The position numbers and the translations under genes are program-made. This document shows, in pieces, positions 26,801 to 35,860 of a stretch of 64,000 nucleotides of DNA (position 1 is the stretch's first letter; the number at the start of each line of letters is the position of its first letter). The notes under the pieces are model-generated. The model was given only the letters and a program-made list of their open reading frames with translations. It ran no database searches and had not been told where the DNA came from. Source of the DNA: Jiangella sp. DSM 45060 (GTDB lineage: Bacteria > Actinomycetota > Actinomycetes > Jiangellales > Jiangellaceae); NCBI RefSeq assembly GCF_900105175.1, contig NZ_LT629771.1, positions 5,288,501 to 5,352,500 of the forward strand, given 5' to 3'.

Positions 26801-26867
26801 CAGAACCCAGCTTCTCCTCGTGTCATCCCCCGCCGGCCCATTGTGTCACCGCTGGCCGGCGTCGTGG

Positions 26868-27743
26868 TCATCGCAGTCCCGCGAAGAGGTCGTCCTCGGG
26901 CGTGGACGTGGGCACGTGCGACGTGACCAGCTCGTAGTCCTCGGTCGGCCAGATCTCCTGTGACACCTCGAGCGGGACGGCGAACCAGTGGCCATCGGGG
27001 TCGATCTGCGTGGCGTGCGCCAGCAGCGCGCGGTCGCGCACCGGGAAGTACTCGGCGCACTCGACCCGGGTGGTGACGCGGTCGTCCCAGTTCTCCTCGC
27101 CGTCCCACTTCTCCAGCCACTCGGCGTACGGCGACTCGAAGCCGCGCTGCAGCATGGCGTCGTGCAGCTCCTGCATGCGCATGCGGCTGAAGGAGTGGTG
27201 GTAGTACAGCTTGAGCGGCTGCCACGGCTCGCCACTGCCCACGTAGCGGGTGGGGTCGGCGGCCGCCTCGAACGCCGCCACGGTGATCTTGTGACACATG
27301 ATGTGGTCGGGGTGCGGGTAGCCGCCGTTCTCGTCGTAGGTGGTGACGACGTGCGGACGGAACCTGCGGATGGCCTCGACCAGCGGCTCGGCCGCCTTCT
27401 CGACCGGCATGAGGCCGAAGCAGCCCTCGGGCAGCGGCGGCAGTGGGTCGCCCTCGGGCAGCCCGGAGTCGACGAAGCCGAGCCACTCCTGCCGGATGCC
27501 GAGGATCTCGCGGGCGGCGTCCATCTCGCGCCGGCGGATCTCGGAGATGTTGGCCAGCACCTCGGGGCGGTCCATCTTCGGGTTGAGGATGGAACCGCGC
27601 TCGCCGCCGGTGCACGTGACGACGAGGACGTCGACGCCCTCGGCGACGTAGCGGGCCGTCGAGGCCGCGCCCTTGCTGGACTCGTCGTCGGGATGTGCGT
27701 GGACGTGCATCAGCCGCAGCTGCTCGGACACCGGAAACCCCAT
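26868..27743 (-). CDS. mca: Mycothiol S-conjugate amidase
   Basis: 291-residue zinc amidase of the LmbE/PIG-L fold. The zinc and catalytic residues are in [14 protein letters not shown] (His17, Asp19, Asp20) and [19 protein letters not shown]. It follows Mycobacterium tuberculosis Mca nearly residue for residue in the motifs ([48 protein letters not shown]), which separates it from the related MshB deacetylase. It cleaves mycothiol conjugates of electrophiles and antibiotics into mercapturic acids for export. Start ATG 27743; a GTG five codons later is also possible. It is divergent from the DUF4307 gene. Confidence 0.96.
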   Translation of the reverse strand: MGFPVSEQLRLMHVHAHPDDESSKGAASTARYVAEGVDVLVVTCTGGERGSILNPKMDRPEVLANISEIRRREMDAAREILGIRQEWLGFVDSGLPEGDPLPPLPEGCFGLMPVEKAAEPLVEAIRRFRPHVVTTYDENGGYPHPDHIMCHKITVAAFEAAADPTRYVGSGEPWQPLKLYYHHSFSRMRMQELHDAMLQRGFESPYAEWLEKWDGEENWDDRVTTRVECAEYFPVRDRALLAHATQIDPDGHWFAVPLEVSQEIWPTEDYELVTSHVPTSTPEDDLFAGLR

Positions 27744-27912
27744 CGGTCGAACGGAAACCTGTATGTGTGACGGCGCCCACCGGCGGGTTCGCGCCCGCCG
27801 CCCGGAGCGGCGCCGTCTGTAGGTGGGGCGGGCGTGCCCGCGACCGCCGCCTCCGGGATAATGGTGCCGCACGCCACTGACAACAACGCCCGCAGCCCCT
27901 GGGGACATCCCG

Positions 27913-28344
27913 ATGAGCGACCACGACACCGCCGACCGCGACCTCCTGGCGCAGCGGTACGGACGAGTGCCGGCCGGCGCCCCCGGAGCGCGCAACGGCC
28001 GCGGCGTCCTCGCCGGGGTCATCACCGGTGTCCTCCTGGTCACGGCCGTCGTCGGCTGGATGATCGTCCGCTCGGCCAGCGGTCCCGACGTCGACGCCGA
28101 CCTGCTGTCCTGGGACGAGCCGCGCGACGGCGTGCTGACCGCCCGGGTCGAGATCCGCCGCGACGCCGACCTCGCGGTCGACTGCGAGCTGGTCGCCGTC
28201 GACCTGCGGCGCATCATCGTCGGCCAGCTCGACCTCGCGGTGCCGGCCGGACCCGACGAGCACCTGGTGGTGTCCGCCGACATCCCGCTCGAGGGCGACG
28301 GCATCGTCCCCGAACTGCGCGGCTGCGAGCCCGCGTCAGAATAA
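27913..28344 (+). CDS. DUF4307-family membrane protein (Rv1081c-like)
   Basis: 143 residues: a short cytosolic N-terminus ([15 protein letters not shown]), one transmembrane helix ([20 protein letters not shown]), and an extracytoplasmic domain with two Cys ([12 protein letters not shown] and [10 protein letters not shown]) that could form a disulfide. This is the DUF4307 layout. It lies between mca and greA with the same relative orientation as in mycobacteria. The role is unknown. No strong ribosome site is visible before ATG 27913. Confidence 0.88.
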   Translation: MSDHDTADRDLLAQRYGRVPAGAPGARNGRGVLAGVITGVLLVTAVVGWMIVRSASGPDVDADLLSWDEPRDGVLTARVEIRRDADLAVDCELVAVDLRRIIVGQLDLAVPAGPDEHLVVSADIPLEGDGIVPELRGCEPASE

Positions 28345-28508
28345 CGGCCGCGACCGATAGCGCTGACCTGCGACAATCGTCTGCTTGCCACATTGCTTGT
28401 ATTCTTGTTCTTTCCCCGTCAGCACTTGGACCGGGCGAACCGCCCGGCGGCGAAGCACACCCACACGGCGTGCGACGCGACCGATAGACAACCCGAGGAG
28501 CAGTTGCC

Positions 28509-29012
28509 GTGACCGCTACCAGCGACAACGTTGCTTGGCTCACCCAGGATGCCTACGACCGCCTCAAGCAGGAGCTCGAGCACCTGATGGGGCCGGCCCG
28601 ACTCGAGATCGCGCGGCAGATCGAAGAGGCGCGCGCCGAGGGCGACCTGTCCGAGAACGGCGGGTACCACGCGGCCAAGGACGAGCAGGGCAAGCAGGAG
28701 GCCCGCATCCACCAGCTGCAGCAGCTGCTCCAGCGCGCCCAGGTCGGCGACCCGCCCGACGACGGCGTCGTCGAGCCCGGCATGATCATCGAGGTCAAGT
28801 TCGACGGCGACGACGACGTCGAGCGGTTCCTGCTCGGCTCGCGCGAGCTGGCCTCTCTCGACGACTCCGTCGACATCGACGTCTACTCGCTGAAGTCGCC
28901 GCTCGGTGCCGCCATCAGCGGCAAGAAGGTCGGCGAGCAGGCCTCCTACCAGGCGCCCAACGGCGCCACCATCACCGTCGAGGTGGTCAGCGCCAAGCCG
29001 TACGGCGCCTGA
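28509..29012 (+). CDS. greA: Transcription elongation factor GreA
   Basis: 167 residues. The N-terminal coiled coil contains RLKQELEHLMGPARLEIARQ and the acidic tip AEGDLSENGGYHAAKDEQG, whose Asp and Glu stimulate RNA cleavage in the polymerase secondary channel. The C-terminal FKBP-like domain ends in ATITVEVVSAKPYGA. It rescues backtracked RNA polymerase. GTG start, preceded by CGAGGAGCAG. The 160 bases upstream include an AT-richer stretch (around 28385-28420) likely to hold the promoter, and a strong terminator follows. Confidence 0.96.
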   Translation: MTATSDNVAWLTQDAYDRLKQELEHLMGPARLEIARQIEEARAEGDLSENGGYHAAKDEQGKQEARIHQLQQLLQRAQVGDPPDDGVVEPGMIIEVKFDGDDDVERFLLGSRELASLDDSVDIDVYSLKSPLGAAISGKKVGEQASYQAPNGATITVEVVSAKPYGA

Positions 29013-29023
29013 GCGCACGCACC

Positions 29024-29064
29024 GACGCCGCCCGCCCGGTCATCGCGACCGGGCGGGCGGCGTC
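29024..29064. terminator. Bidirectional hairpin terminator between greA and the ABC permease gene
   Basis: GACGCCGCCCGCCCGGTC and GACCGGGCGGGCGGCGTC are perfect 18-base arms around the loop ATCGC. It lies between convergent genes, 12 bases after the greA stop and 15 before the permease stop, so it can serve both strands. No U tract. Confidence 0.88.
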
Positions 29065-29078
29065 GTGTTCGGCGGCCG

Positions 29079-29927
29079 TTACTTGCTGGCCGTCTTCTTG
29101 TACTTGCGCACCGCCAGCGGCGCGAACACCGCGGTGATGAGGACCACCCAGATCAGCGACAGCAGGACCGGGTGCTCGGCGGGGAAGCCGTCGGTGGCGA
29201 ACACGTTGGGGTTGCCGAACAGCTCGCGCGACGCCGCCACGAACGAGCTCAGCGGGTTCCAGTCGGCCACCGGCTGCAGCCAGCCGGGCAGCGTGGGCGT
29301 CGGGATGAACGCGTTGGACAGGAACGTCACCGGGAACAGCCAGATCAGCCCGGCCGACGCGGCCACCTGCGGGCTGCCGACCGAGAGGCCGATGAGCGCG
29401 CCGACCCACAGCATGGCGAACGCGAACCCGAGCAGCAGGGCCACGCCGCCGAGGAAGCCGAGCACGCCGTTCTCGATGCGCCAGCCGACCAGCAGGCCGC
29501 ACACGATCATGATGGCCAGCACGATGGCCTGGTTGGTGAGGTCGGCGACGACCCGGCCGGAGATGACCGCCGAGCGGGCCATGGGCAGCGAGCGGAAGCG
29601 GTCGATGAGGCCCTTCTGGATGTCGTCGGCCAGCCCGACGCTGGCCGGCGCGACCGCGAACGCCATGGTCTGGGCGAAGATGCCTGCCATGACGTACTTG
29701 CGGAACGCGTCGGGGTCGTCGTTGCCCGGGATGGGGATGGCGCCGCCGAACACGTAGGCGAACAGCAGCACGAACATGATCGGCTGGATGAACATGTAGA
29801 TCTGGTTGTCGGGCACCCGCCAGCCGGCCCGGATGTTGCGCCACGTGATGGTCATGGCGTCGTTGAACGCCTGGTTGAAACCGACGCGGTTGGGCGCGGT
29901 GGTGGTCGGTGCGACCTCGGTGGTCAC
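29079..29927 (-). CDS. ABC-2 type permease (DrrB-like)
   Basis: 282-residue six-helix ABC-2 membrane protein. It has the family segments NIYMF-like NQIYMFIQPIMFVLLFAYVF, ADDIQKGLIDRFRSLPMARS, and FPVTFLSNAFIPTPTLPGWL, then VADWNPLSSFVAASRELFGN. It pairs with the ATPase encoded just upstream, whose stop it overlaps by four bases (GTGA). DrrAB pairs export drugs or lipids; the substrate here is unknown. The GTG start was chosen from the overlap. Confidence 0.92.
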   Translation of the reverse strand: MTTEVAPTTTAPNRVGFNQAFNDAMTITWRNIRAGWRVPDNQIYMFIQPIMFVLLFAYVFGGAIPIPGNDDPDAFRKYVMAGIFAQTMAFAVAPASVGLADDIQKGLIDRFRSLPMARSAVISGRVVADLTNQAIVLAIMIVCGLLVGWRIENGVLGFLGGVALLLGFAFAMLWVGALIGLSVGSPQVAASAGLIWLFPVTFLSNAFIPTPTLPGWLQPVADWNPLSSFVAASRELFGNPNVFATDGFPAEHPVLLSLIWVVLITAVFAPLAVRKYKKTASK

Positions 29928-30913
29928 GATGCCCTCCCCTGAGCGGTCTCGGCCTGCGTCTCTTCTGCGGCGTGCCGGCCGGTGAGCTTGACGAACACGT
30001 CGTCGAGCGTGGGCCGGCGCAGCGCGATGTCGTCGATGGTCACGCCGGCTTCGTCGAGGTCGCGGATGACCTGCATGAGCCCCTTGGAGCCGGTGTGCGT
30101 GGGCACGGTCAGCTTGCGGACGTGGTCGTCGCGGACGCACTGGCCGCCGCTGCCGAGGTTGAGCACCTGCTCGGCCTGGCCCAGCGACTCGGGGTCGTGC
30201 ACGATGACCTCGATGCGCTCGCCGCCGATCTGCGCCTTGAGCTGGTCGGCCGTGCCGTGGGCGATGACGACGCCGTGGTCGATGACCACGATGTCGTCGG
30301 CCAGCGCGTCGGCCTCTTCGAGGTACTGCGTGGTCAGCAGGATGGTGGCGCCCTCGGCCACGCGCTCGCGGATGACGTCCCAGAGGTCGAGCCGGCTGCC
30401 GGGGTCGAGGCCGGTGGTGGGCTCGTCGAGGAACAGCACCTGCGGGTGGACGATGAGGCTGCCGGCGAGGTCGAGCCGGCGCCGCATGCCGCCGGAGTAG
30501 GTCTTCAGCGTGCGGTCGGCGGCGTCGGTGAGGTTGAACTGCTCGAGCAGCTCGGCCGCGCGCTTGGACGCCTCTTTGCTGGACAGCTGGTAGAGCCGGC
30601 CGAACAGCCAGAGGTTCTCGCGGCCGGTGAGGTTCTCGTCGACCGCGGCGTACTGGCCGGAGAGGCCGATCTTCGAGCGCACCGCCTGCGGTTCCTGGAC
30701 GACGTCGTGACCGGCGACGATGGCGCGACCGGCGTCGGGCGCGAGCAGGGTGGTGAGCATGCGAACCGTGGTGGTCTTGCCGGCGCCGTTCGGCCCGAGC
30801 AGACCGACCACGGTGCCCTCGGGCACGACGAGGTCGACGCCCCCGACGGCCCTCACGGCCTTCTCCCCGGAGCCGAAGGTCTTGACCAGACCCTCGGCGG
30901 TGATGGCGTTCAC
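29924..30913 (-). CDS. ABC-2 transporter ATP-binding protein (DrrA-like)
   Basis: 329 residues. Walker A is GPNGAGKTT (40-48), the signature is YSGGMRRRLDLAGSL, Walker B is VLFLDEPTTGLDP, and the switch His is replaced by Gln in LLTTQYLEEAD, as usual for DrrA-type ATPases. The DrrA C-terminal extension is present (VTIDDIALRRPTLDDVFVKL). It drives the permease that follows. A 136-base gap with an AT-rich palindrome separates it from the DUF2089 gene upstream, so it has its own promoter but may be controlled by that regulator. Confidence 0.93.
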   Translation of the reverse strand: MNAITAEGLVKTFGSGEKAVRAVGGVDLVVPEGTVVGLLGPNGAGKTTTVRMLTTLLAPDAGRAIVAGHDVVQEPQAVRSKIGLSGQYAAVDENLTGRENLWLFGRLYQLSSKEASKRAAELLEQFNLTDAADRTLKTYSGGMRRRLDLAGSLIVHPQVLFLDEPTTGLDPGSRLDLWDVIRERVAEGATILLTTQYLEEADALADDIVVIDHGVVIAHGTADQLKAQIGGERIEVIVHDPESLGQAEQVLNLGSGGQCVRDDHVRKLTVPTHTGSKGLMQVIRDLDEAGVTIDDIALRRPTLDDVFVKLTGRHAAEETQAETAQGRAS

Positions 30914-31018
30914 GGTGGTGTCCTCTCGTGGTAGGTGGAGGCATCGTGGCAGGTGCCCCCGACAAGGTCGGGGCGCGTCGATGCGCCCGTCCCCGGCGGC
31001 TACCAGCGCCAGTGATTA

Positions 31019-31028
31019 CTTATATAAG
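31019..31028. promoter_or_regulatory. AT-rich palindrome upstream of the DrrAB-like operon
   Basis: CTTATATAAG is a perfect 10-base palindrome inside an AT-rich island (about 31012-31045) in otherwise GC-rich DNA. It lies about 110 bases before the DrrA-like start and 20 bases after the DUF2089 stop. It is a good candidate for a promoter -10 region overlapped by an operator. Confidence 0.5.
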
Positions 31029-31049
31029 CGATGTCTTTTACTATCAACC

Positions 31050-31445
31050 TCAGCCGAGCAGCGCGGTCGCCTCGTCGAGGTCGAGCTCACCGGCGGCCAG
31101 CCGGCGCAGGATCTCTTCGCGGTCGACGGCGCCGGCCGCGGCGGCGGTCTCGGCCGGGGCCTCGAGGCCGAGCCGCTCGAGCAACTCGGCGAAACGCTGC
31201 CGGGCGGTCGGGTAGCTCACCCCCAGCTCTCGGGCGAGCTCCCTCATGTTGCCCCGCGACACCAGGAAGGTGCCAAGGATTTTCTGGTCCTGTGCGGTGA
31301 GCGAGCAGTACGGGCAGGAGGCGAACCGGCCGGACAGCTCGGTGCCGCAGGACTCGCAGCCGAGCCGGGTGACGTGCAGCTTCACGCCACAGACCGGGCA
31401 GTCGGACGGCGGCTGGTGCAGGTGCTGAGGGAAGCCGCCGATCAT
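31050..31445 (-). CDS. DUF2089-family predicted transcriptional regulator
   Basis: 131 residues. The N-terminal zinc ribbon carries two CxxC pairs, CPVC and CESC, plus a third Cys pair in CPYC. A helix-turn-helix of sigma-4 type follows: FLVSRGNMRELARELGVSYP then TARQRFAELLERLG. The C-terminus EEILRRLAAGELDLDEATAL is a short SHOCT-like helical motif. This is the DUF2089 (COG3877) layout. The ATG overlaps the stop of the adhesin-like gene by four bases, so the two proteins are made together and share the C- and N-terminal helical motif, respectively. It probably regulates this locus. Confidence 0.88.
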   Translation of the reverse strand: MIGGFPQHLHQPPSDCPVCGVKLHVTRLGCESCGTELSGRFASCPYCSLTAQDQKILGTFLVSRGNMRELARELGVSYPTARQRFAELLERLGLEAPAETAAAAGAVDREEILRRLAAGELDLDEATALLG

Positions 31446-32374
31446 CGGATGGACCCCTCGGGCAGGCGGACGGTGATGTCGCCCATGACCACCTCGGCCT
31501 GGATCTCCGCGGCACCGGTGCCGAGCACGATGTCGCGGTCGCGGTCGCGCCCGGTGCGCTCGGGCACCGTGCGGAACCGGCCGAGCTGGACGTCGGAACG
31601 GATGCGGACGTCGGAGCCGTCGAGCAGCGTCAGCTGCAGCGAGCCGGACTCGCAGCGCATGCGCGAGTGGCCCGCCACCTGTTGTGTCTCGACCTGCGCC
31701 GACCCGGCCTGGACCAGGAGGTCGACCGGCGCCGCCAGGCCGTGCACCCGCAGCGAGCCGGCCGTGACGCGGACGTGGTCGAGCGCCGGCACGTGGTCGA
31801 CCTGGAGCGAACCGGCGATGACCTCGGCGCCGACGGACAGCTCGGGGTTGACGCGGACGTGGAGGTCGAGCAACTGGCCGGGGTTCTGGAAGCGGCTGGC
31901 GATGTCGCGCCACCGGCCGCCGGCCAGCAGCACGAACGCGCCGTCGCCCTGCATGAGGTCGGACTCGCCGGTGACGTGCAGGGTGGCGCCGTCGCGCCGC
32001 ACCGTGTGCTGGCCGTTGACGGCCACCGTGGCGACGGTGGGGTCGCCGAGGATGACTACCCGCCGCGAGGTGGCCCGCACCTGCACCCGGGTGATGCGCT
32101 GCGCGGTGACCGAGCCGCCCGAGGGTCCGGACCGCCCAGCGGTTCCGGCGCCGGACGCGGCCCCCGCGGCCGCTCCGGCGGGCGTCCCAGCGGTCCCGGT
32201 GGTCGCGTCGACGGGGTCGGCCGTCGCCGCGCCGGCGGGTTCGGCAGCCTCGGCGCCGGTGGGCGCGGCCGGCTTCTGGTCCTCGATCTGGTCGAGCAGG
32301 ACGGCCGCCCGGGTGGGGTCGAGCCGTCCGTCGGCCACCTGCTCGAGGATCTCACGCGCGCTGAGGGTGTTCAT
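31442..32374 (-). CDS. YvlB/LiaX-like DUF4097-type protein
   Basis: 310 residues. The first 32 residues (SAREILEQVADGRLDPTRAA) match the SHOCT-like N-terminal motif of Bacillus YvlB and Enterococcus LiaX. An Ala/Thr/Pro-rich linker follows (about 35-85), then a beta-helical DUF4097-type domain of strand repeats (VTAGSLRVHGLAAPVDLLVQ, AGSAQVETQQVAG, CESGSLQLTLLDGSDV, AEIQAEVVMGDITVRLPEGS). No signal peptide or membrane helix is seen. In Firmicutes such proteins belong to envelope-stress circuits. It overlaps the DUF2089 gene. Confidence 0.75.
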   Translation of the reverse strand: MNTLSAREILEQVADGRLDPTRAAVLLDQIEDQKPAAPTGAEAAEPAGAATADPVDATTGTAGTPAGAAAGAASGAGTAGRSGPSGGSVTAQRITRVQVRATSRRVVILGDPTVATVAVNGQHTVRRDGATLHVTGESDLMQGDGAFVLLAGGRWRDIASRFQNPGQLLDLHVRVNPELSVGAEVIAGSLQVDHVPALDHVRVTAGSLRVHGLAAPVDLLVQAGSAQVETQQVAGHSRMRCESGSLQLTLLDGSDVRIRSDVQLGRFRTVPERTGRDRDRDIVLGTGAAEIQAEVVMGDITVRLPEGSIR

Positions 32375-32432
32375 GCCCCCATGGTGGGACCTGAACTATC
32401 AAAACGTCAAGTACGCCTTCCAGATTGGTAAG

Positions 32433-33647
32433 TCAGTCACCCGAAATGGAAACTCGGTAGCCCGACTCGCGCAGTTTGCCCAGCACCCGCTCGCAGTGCT
32501 CGGGCCCACGGGTCTCCAGCTGCAGCGCGATCTCGACCTCGTCGATGGACAGCGTCGACGCGGTGCGCTCGTGCACGACGTCGAGCACGTTGGCGTCGAC
32601 GGCGGCGAGGTCGGCCAGCAGCCGGGCCAGCCCGCCGGGAGCGTCGGGCACCCGGACCCGCAGCGCGAGGTACCGCCCGGCGGCGGCCATGCCGTGCCGG
32701 ATGACGCGCAACAGCAGCAGCGGGTCGATGTTGCCGCCGGACAGGACCGCGACGACCGGCGGCTCGTAGGCGGCGGGGTCGTCGAGCAGCGCGGCGACGG
32801 CGGCCGCGCCGGCCGGCTCGACCACCAGCTTGGCCCGCTCGAGCAGCAGCACCAGCGCCCGCGACAGCGACTCCTCGGTGACGGTGACGACGGAGTCGAC
32901 GTACTCCTGGATCATCGCGAACGGGACCTCGCCGGGGCAGCCGACCGCGATGCCGTCGGCCATCGTCGTCATGCGCTCCAGCGCGACCGGCTTCCCCTCC
33001 GCCAACGACGTCGGGTACGCCGCGGCGCCCTCGGCCTGCACGCCGACCACCCGCACGCCCGGCTTGAGGTGGTGCACGGCCAGCGAGATGCCCGCCGTCA
33101 GACCGCCGCCGCCGGTGCCGACGACGATGGTGCGGACGTCGGGGCACTGCTCCAGGATCTCCATGCCGACGGTGGCCTGACCGGCGACGATGTCGGCGTG
33201 GTCGAACGGGTGGATGAGCACGGCGCCGGTCTCGGCGGCGAACGCGCGCGCCGCGAGCAGGGCGTCGTCGATGCTGGTGCCGGCGAAGCGGACGTCGGCG
33301 CCGTAGGCCCGGGTGGCCTTCTCCTTGACGATGGCGGCGCCCTCGGGCATGAACACCGTGGCCTTCGTGTGCAGCATACTGGCCGCGAGCGCGACGCCCT
33401 GGGCGTGGTTGCCGGCACTGGCCGCCACCACGCCGCGGGCGCGCTCCTGCTCGGACAGCCGGGCGATGCGCACGTAGGCGCCGCGGATCTTGAACGACCC
33501 GGCGCGCTGCAGGTTCTCGCACTTCAGATGGACGCGGCCGCCGACCCGTCCGGCCAGCCAGCGGGAGTCCTCGAGCGGAGTGGGCCGCACGACGTCGCGC
33601 AGGAGTTCGCGCGCGGCTTCCACGTCCGCCATGGAGACAGTACTCAT
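32433..33647 (-). CDS. ilvA: Threonine ammonia-lyase with C-terminal ACT domain
   Basis: 404-residue fold-type II PLP enzyme. The Schiff-base lysine is Lys53 in AGSFKIRGAY, the substrate loop is ASAGNHAQGVA, the phosphate cradle is VGTGGGGLTAG, and SGGN is near 310. The last 75 residues are an ACT-like regulatory domain (LALRVRVPDAPGGLARLLAD, VEIALQLETRG). It deaminates threonine to 2-oxobutanoate for isoleucine or for catabolism; the short single ACT domain resembles the actinobacterial/TdcB-like form. It is divergent from the LLM oxidoreductase gene at 33739. Start ATG 33647 gives the usual N-terminus. Confidence 0.93.
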   Translation of the reverse strand: MSTVSMADVEAARELLRDVVRPTPLEDSRWLAGRVGGRVHLKCENLQRAGSFKIRGAYVRIARLSEQERARGVVAASAGNHAQGVALAASMLHTKATVFMPEGAAIVKEKATRAYGADVRFAGTSIDDALLAARAFAAETGAVLIHPFDHADIVAGQATVGMEILEQCPDVRTIVVGTGGGGLTAGISLAVHHLKPGVRVVGVQAEGAAAYPTSLAEGKPVALERMTTMADGIAVGCPGEVPFAMIQEYVDSVVTVTEESLSRALVLLLERAKLVVEPAGAAAVAALLDDPAAYEPPVVAVLSGGNIDPLLLLRVIRHGMAAAGRYLALRVRVPDAPGGLARLLADLAAVDANVLDVVHERTASTLSIDEVEIALQLETRGPEHCERVLGKLRESGYRVSISGD

Positions 33648-33738
33648 GACGACGATCCTGTCACCCGGCTGCCTATGATCGCTTCTCGACCTGCACGCGC
33701 CTCTAGCCGTGCTCGGATACAAGATATAGAGTGAGACC

Positions 33739-34725
33739 GTGAAACTAGCCTGGTTGTGCAGTCATGAGTCCTACCAGCCCGAGGTCCTGCTGGAGCACGC
33801 CGTCCTCGCCGAACAGGTGGGATTCGACGTCGTCACCGGGGCCGACCACTTCCACCCCTGGGTCGACGACGTCTCGGCCGCGAGCTACGTCTGGTCCTGG
33901 TTCGGCGCCGTCGCGCAGGCCACGTCCAGGGTCGAGCTGGCCACCAGCGTCACCGCCCCGCTGTTCCGCTACCACCCGGCGCTGATCGCGCAGGCCGCCG
34001 CCACCGTCGACCGGCTCTCCAACGGCCGGTTCATCCTGGGCGTCGGCACCGGCGAGGCCATCAACGAGGCGCCGCTGGGGTACGCGTTTCCCGGCTACAA
34101 GGAGCGCATCGCCCGCATGCGCGAGGCGCTGACGATCATGCACGGCCTGCTGGCCGGCGAGAAGCTCGACATCGACGGCGAGTTCTACCAGGCCCGGACG
34201 GCGAAGCTGTACAGCCCGCCCATCGGGCGTGCGCCGGTCTGGATGGCGGCCGGCGGCCCGAAGTCCGCGACGTTCGCCGGTGAGACCTGCGAGGGCCTCA
34301 TCACCAGCGTCAAGGACCCCGCCGAGACCGTCGCCAACATCATCACGCCGTACCGCGAGGCCGCCGCGGCCCGTGGCGCCGGCACGACGGTCATGGCGAC
34401 CCGCTGGGTCGTTCTCGCCGGCAGCGACGACGAAGCGTGGGAGGCGCTGGTCTCGATGCGCGGCCTGCGCGCGCCCGGCCGGCTGGAGGTCGCCGACCCC
34501 ATGGTGCTGCGCGAGCGCGCCGACGCCATGGACCGCCAGGAGATTCTCAGCAAGTACACGATCGTCCGCGACCTCGAGCAGCTCACCGAGGCGTACCGTC
34601 CCCTCGTCCACGACGTCGGGGCCGACTACGTGGCCATCCAGGTGGCCAGCGCCGACCCGGCCGACACCATTCGGCGCATCGGCGCCGAGGTGCTGCCGGC
34701 GCTGCGCGAGGCCGCCGCGTCCTGA
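33739..34725 (+). CDS. F420-dependent LLM-class oxidoreductase (TIGR03557 type)
   Basis: 328-residue luciferase-like TIM barrel. It starts KLAWLCSHESYQPEVLLEHA, has the cofactor-side ADHFHPW and TSVTAPLFRYHPALIAQAAA, LSNGRFILGVGTGEAINE and APVWMAAGGPKSATFAGE. These fit the F420-dependent glucose-6-phosphate dehydrogenase-like group TIGR03557. It would use reduced F420 (or F420 as acceptor); the substrate is unknown. GTG start with AGAGTGAGACC in front, and an AT-rich ATACAAGATATAG upstream that may be the -10 region. Confidence 0.9.
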   Translation: MKLAWLCSHESYQPEVLLEHAVLAEQVGFDVVTGADHFHPWVDDVSAASYVWSWFGAVAQATSRVELATSVTAPLFRYHPALIAQAAATVDRLSNGRFILGVGTGEAINEAPLGYAFPGYKERIARMREALTIMHGLLAGEKLDIDGEFYQARTAKLYSPPIGRAPVWMAAGGPKSATFAGETCEGLITSVKDPAETVANIITPYREAAAARGAGTTVMATRWVVLAGSDDEAWEALVSMRGLRAPGRLEVADPMVLRERADAMDRQEILSKYTIVRDLEQLTEAYRPLVHDVGADYVAIQVASADPADTIRRIGAEVLPALREAAAS

Positions 34726-34740
34726 CCCGCGGTTCACCAG

Positions 34741-34770
34741 CGGCCGGCGACCCCCACGGGTCGCCGGCCG
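34741..34770. terminator. Bidirectional hairpin terminator
   Basis: CGGCCGGCGACCC and GGGTCGCCGGCCG form perfect 13-base arms with loop CCAC. It lies between the convergent LLM oxidoreductase (stop 34725) and DUF4328 (stop 34787) genes. Confidence 0.85.
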
Positions 34771-34786
34771 TTCGCGTTCGTGCGGA

Positions 34787-35797
34787 TCAGGGAGCCGGCG
34801 GCGGAACCGGTGGCGGCGGTGCGGCCGGGCCGTCCGGGTTCGGCGGGTCGCTCGGCGCGAACGGCGACGGCGGCGGGTTCTGGCCGGGCTGCGGCTGGCC
34901 GTACGGCGGCGCCGGCTGGCCGTACGGCGTGCCGCCGGGCGGCGGCCCGTAGGCGGGCTGACCGTAGGGCTGCTGGCCGGAGGGCTGCTGACCATACGGC
35001 TGCTGACCGTACGACGCCCCGGGCGGGGCGGCCGGCCACGCGGCATACGGCGGCTGTCCGCCGGCCGACCCCATGCGGGCCGCGAGCGCGGCCTCCTGGC
35101 GCGTCGTCAGCGTCCGCACCATGAGGATGGCCAGCGCGGCCGCCGCGATGTAGCCGACGTTCGCCGCCAGAGACAGTTGGTCGGCGGTGCGCAACCCGTC
35201 GATGTAGTCGCTGCTCCGCTCGTCGGGGATGCTGTTCTGCGCGCCACGATCCAGGGTGGCCGCCAGACCCCAGCAGATCGCCCACGCCACCACGACGCCC
35301 GGGCCGCGCCGCTCATAGGGCGGCCGATCGGCCCCGTCGGGGTCGGAGACCCGGCCGTTGCGGTAGAGGTTCAGCGCGGGGATCACCAGGTTCGCCAGCG
35401 GGATGAACCAGCCACCGATCGCCCAGCCCGGTTTGCTCACGCCCACGTGTTCGTGACCGAGGGCGCGGGTGTTCTTCGCGTGGCGGTACTGCCACACGAT
35501 GAACACCACCGCGGTCGCGAGGAACACCAGGACCCAGAGGATCACGGCCAGGGCCACGAACGCGTCGACGTCCTCGGCCCGCTGCCGGTCGATGCTGCCG
35601 CTGTCGATGACGTCACCGACGTAGCCGATGCGACCGGCGTACGCGGCGATGGACAGCACGCTGGCCGCCGCGATGACCGCCAGCAGCACGGTCAGCGCGG
35701 TGCGGAGGCCACCCAGTCCGGACGGCTCGCCGGCCGGCGGCTGGGGCGCCCAGGCGGCGTTGCCCCAGCGCTGGTCCGAGGCGTCGTTGAAGCTCAT
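34787..35797 (-). CDS. DUF4328 membrane protein with Pro/Gln/Gly-rich tail
   Basis: 336 residues. Four to six transmembrane helices run from about 30 to 245 (LTVLLAVIAAASVLSIAAYA, VALAVILWVLVFLATAVVFI). The family signature GWAIGGWFIPLANLVIPALN is followed by LYRNGRVSDP. The last 90 residues are low-complexity repeats of YGQQPYGQQP and PPGG type, ending PPPPVPPPAP, likely cytosolic and disordered. The function of DUF4328 proteins is unknown. Start ATG 35797. Confidence 0.88.
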   Translation of the reverse strand: MSFNDASDQRWGNAAWAPQPPAGEPSGLGGLRTALTVLLAVIAAASVLSIAAYAGRIGYVGDVIDSGSIDRQRAEDVDAFVALAVILWVLVFLATAVVFIVWQYRHAKNTRALGHEHVGVSKPGWAIGGWFIPLANLVIPALNLYRNGRVSDPDGADRPPYERRGPGVVVAWAICWGLAATLDRGAQNSIPDERSSDYIDGLRTADQLSLAANVGYIAAAALAILMVRTLTTRQEAALAARMGSAGGQPPYAAWPAAPPGASYGQQPYGQQPSGQQPYGQPAYGPPPGGTPYGQPAPPYGQPQPGQNPPPSPFAPSDPPNPDGPAAPPPPVPPPAP

Positions 35798-35860
35798 GCG
35801 GTCCCCCGATTCAGGCGGCGTCGGCACACCCTAGCGGTCGCCGCGTCGTAGGGGAAAGTG

